Shown here: one piece after another, positions 47,496-59,005 of the stretch | Numbering within the stretch: position 1 is the first letter of the stretch | How the letters are laid out: each line of letters begins with the position of its first letter | Source of the DNA: Tragulus kanchil | Lineage: Eukaryota > Chordata > Mammalia > Artiodactyla > Tragulidae | Assembly (NCBI GenBank): GCA_022376925.1 | Contig: JAIOJX010000002.1 | Coordinates: forward strand, 37,224,501-37,288,500 | Direction: 5' to 3' | DNA length: 64,000 nucleotides | Program-made: the position numbers and the translations under genes | Notes under the pieces: model-generated | What the model was told of the DNA's origin: nothing | The model's input: the letters and a program-made list of their open reading frames with translations, nothing else | Database searches by the model: none

Positions 47496-48249
47496 GTTTG
47501 AAACGCTTTAAAATGTTTCGAACAAACTGCCCATGAGGCTAAGGCACTGTGCTCACAGCAGTTAGTGATATTTTATGCTTTTCTTTTTCTGCTTCATAAA
47601 GTTTGAGCATTCTCAGAGCTACTGTCATGCAAATAAATAACTGATTTAACTATGCCCTGTGTAAAGTACACATATCCGGTTTAGCTTTTAATGTGATTTG
47701 CTTTAGCTTTCTTATAAGAAAACTGTATGAGCCCAGGTGTCCCTTAGTAATAATTTGGTGTACATTACAGCTTAAAAGATACTGCAGGTAAAATATATTA
47801 TCCTAATCGTTTACCCAAATCAAAATGAAAGTAGACTACCAAGTAATCGTTTTACTTAGACATAGAATGAGGATTTTAAATATTTAAGTGGATACCTTTG
47901 ATGTACTGCTGAAATACAGGGAATTTTAATTGAAAGTCATTTTTGTACTCAGATCTATTTTTGTATGCCTCAAAAGTTTGTAAGCAAAAGTGAACACATG
48001 TAAAAGTCTGGCAGCTTATAGAAGTTCCTAAACGTCTATCCTTTGACATTTTATTGAAAATGTATTTTTAAAAATACATAGGCATGGGCAAAATTACTTC
48101 AAAAATTATAACATTCGATTATTACAGTTATTTTTCAAAGAGAAGACTGGAGATGAATGGCTTCGTATTGCTTTTACCGGTATCAATTACATATTCATTG
48201 CATTTGAAATTTTAATCATTAAAGCATTCAGTACTTCTAGGGATAGAGT

Positions 48250-48285
<36 letters not shown>

Positions 48286-48494
48286 AGTATAACAGTGTTT
48301 TCCTTAAAACCCTTTCTTTTTGGACATTATAACCTAATTAAGCTAGTTATTTTAAAACTTTAACTGCTTTTATTTGCTAAGAGAATTTCTGTTCCCTATA
48401 TTGTGCTAGTCTTAAAAATAGGTTCCTATCTTGCCCAATCTTAATTATAGCTCGGGTTATCTTTTTAAATATATATCAGAAGCTTTTTTTCTTG
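47496..48494 (+). other. presumed PLAG1 intron with a 30-base T-run
   Basis: AT-rich intron. A pure T-run lies at 48252-48281; no body of an attached retroelement could be recognised on either side. Nothing else is supported. Confidence 0.5.
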
Positions 48495-49092
48495 CTAGAG
48501 TTAGGCATTTATCACTATGAGCTTACCTCTTAGAACTGCTTTTGCTGCATCCCATCACTTCTGGTATGTTACGTTTCCATTTTCATTTGTCTCAAGGGTT
48601 TTGTTTTCCTCTCTCTCTTTTGATGTCTTCTTTGACCCATTGTTTGTTCAGTAGTATTTTGTTTCATCACCACATATTTCTGAATTTTCTGGTTTTCTTT
48701 ATGTAATTGTCTTCTAGTTTTGTACTATTTTGGTCAGAAAAGATGTTTGATATGATTGAAGTTCTCTTAAATTTACTGGGACTTGTTTTGTGGCCTAACA
48801 TATGATCTGTCTTAGAAAATGCTTCATGTGCACTTGAGAAGAATGTGTATTCTGTTGCTTTTGGATAGAATGTTCTGCAAATATGTGTTCAGTCTATCTA
48901 GCCTAACATGTCAGTTAATAAGGCCTGCATTTCCCTATTTTCTGTCTGGATGGTCTATCTATTGGTGTGAATTGGATTTTAAAATTCTTTCCTATTATTG
49001 TATTGCTGTCTAGTTCTTCCTATATTGACTTTATATATTTAGATGCTCCTATGATTGGCACATAAATATTCACAGATGTTGTATCTTCGTGT
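48495..49092 (-). mobile_element. inverted 5' segment of a LINE-1
   Basis: On the minus strand this reads as LINE-1 ORF2 from the endonuclease region onward (complement of GAAGAATGTGTATTCTGTTG, ATGCTCCTATGATTGG, and GCTTTTGCTGCATCCCATCA). Its inner edge in element coordinates (GGCATTTATC side, 48500) comes just before the point where the sense segment starts at 49093. That is the arrangement produced by twin priming during insertion. Confidence 0.7.
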
Positions 49093-49582
49093 TCAAAGAA
49101 ATAACTAACTTTTAGAGATACTTCAGGAACTAGAAAAAGAAAGAAAGGAAACATGAAAGAGCAGAGAAAAAATGAAATAGGGCCTAAAAGATAATAGAAG
49201 AGATGAGTGAATCTAATATCTAGTTCTTTCAATAGAAAAATAAAATTGACGACCTTTAGCTAGACTTATCCCTCCAAAAAAGAGTACTAAAATAAATAAG
49301 AGATGAAAGCGATGGTACAACTAATACTACAGAAATCCAAAGCATCATAAAAGACTACTATGAGCAGTTACATACTAACAAACTGAACAACCTAGAAATG
49401 GACAAATTTCTAGAAACATGCAATCTGCCAAGAGTGAATCATGACACAATAGAAAATCTGAACAGATGGATTGCCAGTTATGAGACTGAATCAGTAATCA
49501 AAAACTTCCTAGCAGTCAAAAGTCCGTAGTCAACCAGGTGCCTTCATTGGTAAATTCTGCCAAACATTTAAAGGAGACTAAT

Positions 49583-50056
49583 AGGCATGCCTCATTTTGT
49601 TGTGCTTTACAGGTATTGTGTTTTCACAAATTAAAGATTTGTGACAATCCTTCATCAAGCAAGTCTGTTTTTATTTTTCCGAAGGCACGTGTTGACTTCT
49701 GTGTCACATTTTGGTAATTCTCACAGTATTTCAGATTTTTTCATCATTACTGTCATCATTACTATGTTTGTCATGGTGATCTGTCATCATTCATCTTTGA
49801 TGTTACTATTGCAAAAAAATTGCAACTCATTGAAGTCTCAGATAATAATTAGTGTTGTTTAGCAATAATATATCTTTTAATTACATGGTTTTTAAAAAAC
49901 ATAGTTGTATTGCACACTTAATAGACTACAGTAGATTGTGAACATGACTTTTATATGCACTAGGAAAACAAAGCAAAATCATGTGACTTGTTTCTGCATT
50001 ATTTGCTATATTGCAGTGGCCTGGAACCAATTCTGCAATCTTTGAGGTATGCTTGC
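49583..50056 (-). mobile_element. Tigger-type (Tc1/mariner) short DNA transposon, copy at 50660-51133
   Basis: Starts AGGCATGCCTCATTTTGTTG and ends with the inverted TTTGAGGTATGCTTGC, next to TA-containing flank. Internal landmarks (TTTTGGTAATTCTCACAGTA, GTTGTATTGCACACTTAATA, ATATGCACTAGGAAAACAAA) match the non-autonomous Tigger1 family in reverse orientation. It interrupts LINE-1 ORF2: the LINE reading resumes right after it. Confidence 0.75.
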
Positions 50057-50199
50057 AGTTCCAATCCTTCTCAAACTTTTCCAAAAAACAGAATAGGAGG
50101 GAACTCTTCCAATCTCATTTTACAACATTGCCCTGATACCAAAACCAAACAAGAATGCCACAAGTAAAGAACACTGTTGGCCACTGTCTTTGGTGAATG

Positions 50200-50399
50200 G
50201 GCTTCCCAGGTGACTCAGTGGTAAAGAATCTGCCTGCCAGTACAGAAAATCCAGGAGACATGTGTTTGATCCCTGGTTAGGGAAGATTCCCTGTAGTAGG
50301 AAATAGCAACCCACTCCAGTATTCTTTCCTGGAAAATCCTGTGGATCGAGGAGCCTGGTGGCCTACAGTTCATGGGGTCACCAACAGTTGGACACAACT
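50200..50399 (+). mobile_element. Bov-A/Bov-tA SINE in LINE-1 (copies at 51277-51477 and 52475-52600)
   Basis: Sense element GGGCTTCCCAGGTGACTCAG to GGGGTCACCAACAGTTGGAC. The cleanest version is 51277-51477, followed by GAGCAGCTGAATAAGCACAC and resumed LINE-1. Confidence 0.88.
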
Positions 50400-51357
50400 A
50401 ATACTACAGAAATCCAAAGCATCATAAAAGACTACTATGAGCAGTTACATACTAACAAACTGAACAACCTAGAAATGGACAAATTTCTAGAAACATGCAA
50501 TCTGCCAAGAGTGAATCATGACACAATAGAAAATCTGAACAGATGGATTGCCAGTTATGAGACTGAATCAGTAATCAAAAACTTCCTAGCAGTCAAAAGT
50601 CCGTAGTCAACCAGGTGCCTTCATTGGTAAATTCTGCCAAACATTTAAAGGAGACTAATAGGCATGCCTCATTTTGTTGTGCTTTACAGGTATTGTGTTT
50701 TCACAAATTAAAGATTTGTGACAATCCTTCATCAAGCAAGTCTGTTTTTATTTTTCCGAAGGCACGTGTTGACTTCTGTGTCACATTTTGGTAATTCTCA
50801 CAGTATTTCAGATTTTTTCATCATTACTGTCATCATTACTATGTTTGTCATGGTGATCTGTCATCATTCATCTTTGATGTTACTATTGCAAAAAAATTGC
50901 AACTCATTGAAGTCTCAGATAATAATTAGTGTTGTTTAGCAATAATATATCTTTTAATTACATGGTTTTTAAAAAACATAGTTGTATTGCACACTTAATA
51001 GACTACAGTAGATTGTGAACATGACTTTTATATGCACTAGGAAAACAAAGCAAAATCATGTGACTTGTTTCTGCATTATTTGCTATATTGCAGTGGCCTG
51101 GAACCAATTCTGCAATCTTTGAGGTATGCTTGCAGTTCCAATCCTTCTCAAACTTTTCCAAAAAACAGAATAGGAGGGAACTCTTCCAATCTCATTTTAC
51201 AACATTGCCCTGATACCAAAACCAAACAAGAATGCCACAAGTAAAGAACACTGTTGGCCACTGTCTTTGGTGAATGGGCTTCCCAGGTGACTCAGTGGTA
51301 AAGAATCTGCCTGCCAGTACAGAAAATCCAGGAGACATGTGTTTGATCCCTGGTTAG

Positions 51358-53590
51358 GGAAGATTCCCTGTAGTAGGAAATAGCAACCCACTCCAGTATT
51401 CTTTCCTGGAAAATCCTGTGGATAGAGGAGCCTGGTGGACTACAGTTCATGGGGTCACAAAAGAGTTGGACACAACTGAGCAGCTGAATAAGCACACATA
51501 CATCTTTGAACATAGATGCAAAAGTTCTCCAAAAAATTAGCAAACTAAATTCAATCATAAATTAAAAGAACTGGACCCCATGATTCAGTGGTAGTTATTC
51601 CAGAGATGCAAGGATGGTTCAACATCCACAGATCACTGTGCTGTGTCACGTTAACAGATTGAAGGATAAAAATCACACAATCATCTCAATAGGTACAGAA
51701 AAGGCATTCAACAACATGTAATATTTATTTATGATAGAAAGTAAACTTTCGGGCTTCCCCTGGTGGTCCAGTGGGTAAGGACACCGCCTTGCAGTGCAAG
51801 GGGCGCCGGTTCGAGCCCTGGCCTGGGAAGATCCCACGTGCCGCGGAGCGGCTGGACTGATGTGTCCAATTACCGAGCCGGAGCTCTGGAGCGCATGCGC
51901 CCAGAGCTGGCGCTCTGCAACAACAAACGCCACCGCAATGGGAGGCCCACACGAGCCAAAGAACAAAGATGGATGAAAATAGATAAATGAAAGACCAATA
52001 GAAGTGTCCCGCCTGCTCCCCTCCCTCCCCAACCCGACCCCCGCCCAAAATAAATAAAGAAAGAAAGTAAGTAAACTTTCAGCAAATCAGGATAGAGGGA
52101 ATGTATCTGAACATAATTTATGACTGTACATGGCAAACTCAGAGCTACATCCTGCTCAGTGATGAGAACGTGTTTCTCTGTGATCAGGAGAAAGCAAAGA
52201 TATCCCTTCTAACCACTTTTATTCAACACAGTATTGGAAGTCCTGGCCAGACTAGTTAGGCGAGAAAAATAAATATAAAGCATCCAAACTGAAAAGGAAG
52301 AAATAAAATTGTCACTATTTGCAGATGACATGATACTTTATATAGAAAACTCTAAAGACTCTTCCCCAACAGCCCCCCCCCTCCAAGAAAAACCTGTTAA
52401 AACTAATGAGTGAATTTGGCAAAGTCGTAGGATACAAAATCAGTACCAAAAATCTATACATTGCATTTCTGTACGGAAGATTCCTGTAGTAGGAAATAGC
52501 AACCCACTCCAGTATTCTTTCCTGGAAAATCCTGTGGATAGAGGAGCCTGGTGGACTACAGTTCATGGGGTCACAAAAGAGTTGGACACAACTGAGCAGC
52601 TGAATAAGCACACATACATCTTTGAACATAGATGCAAAAGTTCTCCAAAAAATTAGCAAACTAAATTCAATCATAAATTAAAAGAACTGGACCCCATGAT
52701 TCAGTGGTAGTTATTCCAGAGATGCAAGGATGGTTCAACATCCACAGATCACTGTGCTGTGTCACGTTAACAGATTGAAGGATAAAAATCACACAATCAT
52801 CTCAATAGGTACAGAAAAGGCATTCAACAACATGTAATATTTATTTATGATAGAAAGTAAACTTTCGGGCTTCCCCTGGTGGTCCAGTGGGTAAGGACAC
52901 CGCCTTGCAGTGCAAGGGGCGCCGGTTCGAGCCCTGGCCTGGGAAGATCCCACGTGCCGCGGAGCGGCTGGACTGATGTGTCCAATTACCGAGCCGGAGC
53001 TCTGGAGCGCATGCGCCCAGAGCTGGCGCTCTGCAACAACAAACGCCACCGCAATGGGAGGCCCACACGAGCCAAAGAACAAAGATGGATGAAAATAGAT
53101 AAATGAAAGACCAATAGAAGTGTCCCGCCTGCTCCCCTCCCTCCCCAACCCGACCCCCGCCCAAAATAAATAAAGAAAGAAAGTAAGTAAACTTTCAGCA
53201 AATCAGGATAGAGGGAATGTATCTGAACATAATTTATGACTGTACATGGCAAACTCAGAGCTACATCCTGCTCAGTGATGAGAACGTGTTTCTCTGTGAT
53301 CAGGAGAAAGCAAAGATATCCCTTCTAACCACTTTTATTCAACACAGTATTGGAAGTCCTGGCCAGACTAGTTAGGCGAGAAAAATAAATATAAAGCATC
53401 CAAACTGAAAAGGAAGAAATAAAATTGTCACTATTTGCAGATGACATGATACTTTATATAGAAAACTCTAAAGACTCTTCCCCAACAGCCCCCCCCCTCC
53501 AAGAAAAACCTGTTAAAACTAATGAGTGAATTTGGCAAAGTCGTAGGATACAAAATCAGTACCAAAAATCTATACATTGCATTTCTGTAC
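51358..53590. repeat. tandem duplication D14 (probable artefact), period about 1116
   Basis: 51358-52474 recurs at 52475-53590, with one C lost at the start of copy 2 (GATTCCCTG versus GATTCCTG). It overlaps D13, giving three copies of the SINE 3' part. Copy 2 starts mid-SINE, which no insertion mechanism would produce. Confidence 0.9.
51751..52070 (+). mobile_element. tRNA-derived SINE (CHR-like) with target-site duplication; copy at 52867-53186
   Basis: Starts GGGCTTCCCCTGGTGGTCCA, contains B-box-like GGTTCGAGCCCTGG, body GCTGGACTGATGTGTCCAAT and an A-rich tail with AAATAAATAAAGAAAGAAAG. The flanks share GTAAACTTTC (51741-51750 and 52071-52080), a target-site duplication inside LINE-1. The tail-proximal 60 bp (TCCCGCCTGCTCCCCTCCCT) is unusual for the family. 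Confidence 0.85.
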
Positions 53591-55300
53591 ACTAATAATG
53601 ACTATCCAAAAGAGAAACTAAGAAAACAGTCCCACTTACAATTGCATTAAAATATACCTAAGAATAAGTTTAAGGACCTGAAAGACTATATTCTCAAAAC
53701 TATTAAGACACTGATGAAAGAAACTGAAGGCACAAAAAATCTGAGAGATATCCTATGCTCGTGGGTTAGAAGAATTAGATTGTTTAAATGTCTATATTTC
53801 CCAAAGCAGTCTACAGATTCATTGCAATCCCTATCAAAATTCCAAAGACATTTCTCAGAGAAAAGAACAATCTTAAAATTTATATGAAACCATAAAAGAC
53901 CTGGAATACCCAAAGGAATCTTGTGGAAAAAGAACCAAGCTGGAGGAGGCTCCACACTTCCTTAGTTTCAAACTGTACAGAGTTACAGTAAGAGAACAGT
54001 ATGGTATCGGAATAAAAAGTCACCTAGATCAATAGACCAGAATAGAGAGCTCAGAAATAAACTTGTGCTATTTCGGTCAGTTCATACTTGTCAAAGGAAC
54101 TGAAAATATCCAGTGGGGAAAGGACAGTCTTGGGTAGATGGCGTTGAGAAAATTGGATAGCCACATGGAAAAGAGCAAAACTGGACCATGATCTTACTCT
54201 GTGCACAAGAAGTAACTCAAAATGGATTAAAGACTCGAACGTACGGCCTTAAATTATAAAACTCCTAGGGGAAAACATAGGCAGTAAGCTCCTTGGCACA
54301 GGTCTTGGCAATGATTATTTTTAATCTGATACAAAAAGCAAAAGCAACAAAAGCAAAAATTGAAAAGGGGCCTTAAAGTAAAATTTTCTGCACAGCAAAA
54401 GAAATCATCAACAATTAACAGACAGCCTACTGAATGGGATAAAATATTTACACATCATATATCTGATTAAGGACTAATATTTAAAATATATAAAGAAGTC
54501 ATACAGCTCAAAAGTTAAAAACAAAAATTGATTAAAAATGGATAGAAGTTCTGAATAAGCATTTTTCCCAAGAAGACATACAGATGGCCAACAGGACCAT
54601 GAAAAGGTATACATCATTCATTGTTAGGGAATGCAAATCAAAACCACAATGAAGTAATGCCTCACAGTTGTTGCGATGGCTGTTATCAAAAGAGCTAGAA
54701 GTAACAAGTGCTGGTGAGAATATAAACCACCATACTGTTGGTGGTGTAAACTGACTCAACCACTGTAGAAAACAATATGGGAGTTCCTCAAAAAATGAAA
54801 AATAGAAATATATGATCTGACAATTCTGCTTCTGGGTGTTTATCCAGAGAAAACAAAAACACTAACTTTCATGAAAAGGTATATGCACCCCCATGCTCAC
54901 TGCAGCATTATTTACAATTGGAAAGATATAGAAACAGTTTAAGTGTCCATAAGTGGAAGGAGGGGTAAGGAAGCTGTGCCACACGTGTGTGTGTGTCTGT
55001 GTGTGTGTGCGTGTATGAGTGAGAGAGATTATCCAATTATTAAAGAGAATAAAATCTTGCCATTAGTGACAAATGACCTCAGAGGTATTACAGTGCGTGA
55101 AATAAGTCAGAGAAACATGTACACCTTATGATCTCTCTCATGTCGAATCTAATTAATTAATTTTTAAAAAACCCATGGTTATAGATATACATAGATCATA
55201 TGGGTGGTTGCCAGAGGCAAGGGGTGGGAGGTGGGAGAAACGGATGAACTGCTTTGGGTTTGGGTTTTGAGTTTAAATAAATGGGAAACAAAAGAAAAAA

Positions 55301-55684
55301 TACGTACTAAAGATCCGTTCTCTGCACTTGAGTACTGGGTCTGATGTGTTGCTTAGATTCCATCAGATCCAGTTCACCTATTATCAGCCAGTGCAGGAAG
55401 AGGAGAGAAAGCAGTTTGTTTTGAGAGAAGGGCAGTTAATCATATTCAGGGGCTGACTCATAAGAGCTTTTCTCAAATGCATGATACCTCTGCCAGAATT
55501 AAAAGGAATTTCTTAATTAAAACCATAATACCCGTGTGTCTAAGAAGTGTTTTCATAATCAGATTTCAGGCACACTTGTGTGGCTGCCCTGGCCATTCCA
55601 AGTGGTCTGCTGCTTGCGCGGATTCGCTGTCGGTGCTGCCGCCCTGTGTATGGCAGCGCCTCTGTCCTGGCTGCACTAGATTTC

Positions 55685-55720
<36 letters not shown>

Positions 55721-56651
55721 TTAAGCGATAACATCCAAAATGACTTCTGGAAAATGAGCATGCATATTACAGTAAACTTCAAGGATATTTTAGCATCCTC
55801 TGCTCTGTGTTTAGTGCTATACTAAATCTAGATTCTTAAAGGTTACACAATTCCGAGGTATGGTATTCAACTGCCAAAAGTGAAATTGGGGGATTTTTAA
55901 AAGACAAATACCTTTATCTGTTTCATCCGTCATGTCACTGAAATAAGACGGATTGGACTAGTTCTTTAAAAACAGCTTGACATTAGTCACATACGAAAGC
56001 AGAGGGGTTTGATCCTTCAAAGACAAGAAGTATTACAAGATCTTTTATTTTAGCCAAGTTTTAGTTCAGAATTCTTCCTAGTAAAAGCAAAACCAAAAAT
56101 GAGCACAAAAGAGCCTGTTTCTGTTTAAAAGAAAAAGAAACTAAATTTGATTGGTTAAATTATTCCCTGAATCATTAGCCAACATGACTTTTAAATTATA
56201 TCACCCCAAATACTTTGAGCATTAATCCTGTGGGTCAGCCATAAAGTCCTTTGGCTGAACGGCAGTCTCTGTTTTCACCTGTATTCTCTCATTTAATTTT
56301 TACTGCACTCTTTTGAGATGGGAAGTGCAGGTAGAAGGTGGAGGCAGGAGGCAGTAACGGCCTCAGACACTGAAACTCTGTCACTTTTTATGATTGCGTA
56401 TGTAAACTGGACAGGCCACAGAAGCTCAGTACACTGATTTGCTAGAGAGTAAACCTGAAGTATCTCTGGACTGAGGATTCATTTTAAAAGTCAATTTGTT
56501 GTAAAACTAAACTTTTCAGTCGTAAAATGGATACTAATTCCAGTTAGAAAGTGCTGCCTGTTCAGTTATTTTTAAAAGTTATAGATAAGAGGGAAAATTT
56601 TTAATGAATGTATGGTATTCACTAAGTACTAAGTTAAAGGAGATTTTTAAA
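55301..56651 (+). other. presumed PLAG1 intron with a TG microsatellite
   Basis: AT-rich unique-looking DNA. A (TG)n run of about 15 units lies at 55688-55719; a shorter mixed TG tract is at 54984-55012 in the LINE-1 tail. No exon was recognised. Confidence 0.5.
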
Positions 56652-56996
56652 GCTTAAATAAACTTTTTTATTTAATGATCTTAAATAGGTACAGTTTTAC
56701 CAATCTTTGCTTTAAAACACGTTTATAGCAAAGCCTTCAAACTTCAGAATAATGAGCATCTTTTTTTGAGTGCTAAGATAGTTTTAGTTCAATAAATAAT
56801 GTAATTGTGTATCATGATATTTGAACATATTGTTTAGCTTGGTTAATTTCAGATGTTAAGTTTCCCAGGTAAAAATGTCACTGACAACTTTACCATTCAG
56901 GAGAACTGAAAGAATGTTATACAGTATGTGGTCTTATTCCAACAACTGCAAGATTCCAAGTCAGGATCAAAATCTTTGTTGAATTTTTGCTGGAAC

Positions 56997-57178
56997 AGGT
57001 TGAGGGCAAGAGGAGAAGGGGGCAGTAGAGGATGAGATGGTTGGACGGCATCACCAATTCAATGGACCTGATCTGGAGCAAACTCTGGGAGATAGTAAAG
57101 GACAGGGAAGCCTGTGTGCTGCAGTTCATGGAGTCACAAAGAGTCAGGCACGACTTAGCAACTGAACAACAACAATTG
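56997..57178 (+). mobile_element. Bov-A/ART2-type SINE (second copy at 58201-58382)
   Basis: AGAGGATGAGATGGTTGGAC, CCTGATCTGGAGCAAACTCT, GGGAAGCCTGTGTGCTGCAG and CAAAGAGTCAGGCACGACTT give the ART2-type body followed by the Bov-A 3' end. Confidence 0.85.
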
Positions 57179-57229
57179 AAATATAGTTGATTAGTAATAT
57201 TTCAGATGTATAGCAAAGTGATTCAGTTA

Positions 57230-57266
<37 letters not shown>

Positions 57267-57267
57267 T
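57230..57267 (+). repeat. compound (TG)n(TA)n microsatellite (second copy at 58434-58470)
   Basis: A TG run passes directly into a TA run of about a dozen units. Both copies look nearly equal in length, which would be surprising for an old real duplication of a hypermutable tract. Confidence 0.8.
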
Positions 57268-57514
57268 TCTCTTTCAGATTCTTATCCATTCTAGGTTATT
57301 ATAAGATACTGAATGTAGTTCCCCATGCTGTATGCGTGGTCCTGGTCGTTTGCTCATCTTGTACATGGTAATCTGTGTCTGTTAATTCCAGATTCCAGAT
57401 CTGGTGAGCCTGTGCCTGTCTCTGCAGGTTTGGGGAATTAGAGACGTGTGCCCCCTTTCATGGTGGCCGTGCCTTGACCTTGTCCAGTCTCCAGGCAGTG
57501 TTTTGTTTTGTTTT

Positions 57515-57781
57515 TTAATTTTGGCCTCTTTTATTGTTTTTTTGTTTATGTATTTTCATCCATCTTTATTCTTTGGCCTGTGTGGGCCTCCCATTGCAGT
57601 GGCCTCTCTTGTTGTAGAGCACTGGCTCTGGGCGCATGCGCTCCAGAGTGCTGGCTCCGTAATTGGACACACCGATCCAGCTGCTCCATGGCATGTGGGA
57701 TCTTCCCAGGCCAGGGATCGAACCGGTGCCTGTCGCATTGCAAGGCGGACTCTCTACCCACTGGACCACCAGGGAAACCCC
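57515..57781 (-). mobile_element. tRNA-derived SINE (CHR-like), second copy at 58719-58985
   Basis: Antisense: tail-side T-runs, TTTGGCCTGTGTGGGCCTCC, TAATTGGACACACCGATCCA, CCAGGGATCGAACCGGTGCC and head GGACCACCAGGGAAACCCCC. It carries a perfect GCGCATGCGC at 57632-57641. Confidence 0.85.
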
Positions 57782-58433
57782 CGGGCAGTGCTCTTTGTCA
57801 CCCCCCTACCCTTGGCCTGAGTAAACGTTTTTAAAGGAGTTTTTTAAAAGGGGGGCTTAAAAAAAAACTTTTTATTTAATGATCTTAAATAGGTACAGTT
57901 TTACCAATCTTTGCTTTAAAACACGTTTATAGCAAAGCCTTCAAACTTCAGAATAATGAGCATCTTTTTTTGAGTGCTAAGATAGTTTTAGTTCAATAAA
58001 TAATGTAATTGTGTATCATGATATTTGAACATATTGTTTAGCTTGGTTAATTTCAGATGTTAAGTTTCCCAGGTAAAAATGTCACTGACAACTTTACCAT
58101 TCAGGAGAACTGAAAGAATGTTATACAGTATGTGGTCTTATTCCAACAACTGCAAGATTCCAAGTCAGGATCAAAATCTTTGTTGAATTTTTGCTGGAAC
58201 AGGTTGAGGGCAAGAGGAGAAGGGGGCAGTAGAGGATGAGATGGTTGGACGGCATCACCAATTCAATGGACCTGATCTGGAGCAAACTCTGGGAGATAGT
58301 AAAGGACAGGGAAGCCTGTGTGCTGCAGTTCATGGAGTCACAAAGAGTCAGGCACGACTTAGCAACTGAACAACAACAATTGAAATATAGTTGATTAGTA
58401 ATATTTCAGATGTATAGCAAAGTGATTCAGTTA

Positions 58434-58470
<37 letters not shown>

Positions 58471-59005
58471 TTCTCTTTCAGATTCTTATCCATTCTAGGT
58501 TATTATAAGATACTGAATGTAGTTCCCCATGCTGTATGCGTGGTCCTGGTCGTTTGCTCATCTTGTACATGGTAATCTGTGTCTGTTAATTCCAGATTCC
58601 AGATCTGGTGAGCCTGTGCCTGTCTCTGCAGGTTTGGGGAATTAGAGACGTGTGCCCCCTTTCATGGTGGCCGTGCCTTGACCTTGTCCAGTCTCCAGGC
58701 AGTGTTTTGTTTTGTTTTTTAATTTTGGCCTCTTTTATTGTTTTTTTGTTTATGTATTTTCATCCATCTTTATTCTTTGGCCTGTGTGGGCCTCCCATTG
58801 CAGTGGCCTCTCTTGTTGTAGAGCACTGGCTCTGGGCGCATGCGCTCCAGAGTGCTGGCTCCGTAATTGGACACACCGATCCAGCTGCTCCATGGCATGT
58901 GGGATCTTCCCAGGCCAGGGATCGAACCGGTGCCTGTCGCATTGCAAGGCGGACTCTCTACCCACTGGACCACCAGGGAAACCCCCGGGCAGTGCTCTTT
59001 GTCAC

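Larger units (their letters stand above)
49317..51477. repeat. tandem duplication D13 (probable artefact), period 1077
   Basis: 49317-50399 recurs at 50394-51477. Mismatches cluster in the last 60 bases of copy 1 (GGATCGAGG versus GGATAGAGG, GTGGCCTAC versus GTGGACTAC, GGGTCACCAACAGTTGG versus GGGTCACAAAAGAGTTGG), where a low-coverage contig end would be expected. Confidence 0.88.
49093..55300 (+). mobile_element. LINE-1 sense segment (ORF2 to 3' UTR), heavily interrupted
   Basis: Sense LINE-1 ORF2 landmarks appear in order: AGGAACTAGAAAAAGAAAG (49126), TGACGACCTTTAGCTAGACT, TACTATGAGCAGTTACATAC, GGTTCAACATCCACAGATCA, GCAGATGACATGATACTTTA, ATTGCAATCCCTATCAAAAT, then 3' UTR-like GTGGTTGCCAGAGGC. 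Frameshifts and stops show it is dead. It is invaded by a Tigger-type transposon, a Bov-A SINE and a CHR-like SINE, and lengthened by artefacts D13 and D14. Confidence 0.8.
56652..59005. repeat. tandem duplication D15 (probable artefact), period 1204
   Basis: 56652-57801 recurs at 57855-59005. The 53-base filler at 57802-57854 contains TTAAAGGAGTTTTTTAAAAG, a corrupted version of the natural left flank TTAAAGGAGATTTTTAAAGC at 56635. Contains two SINEs and a TG/TA microsatellite, all doubled. Confidence 0.92.
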
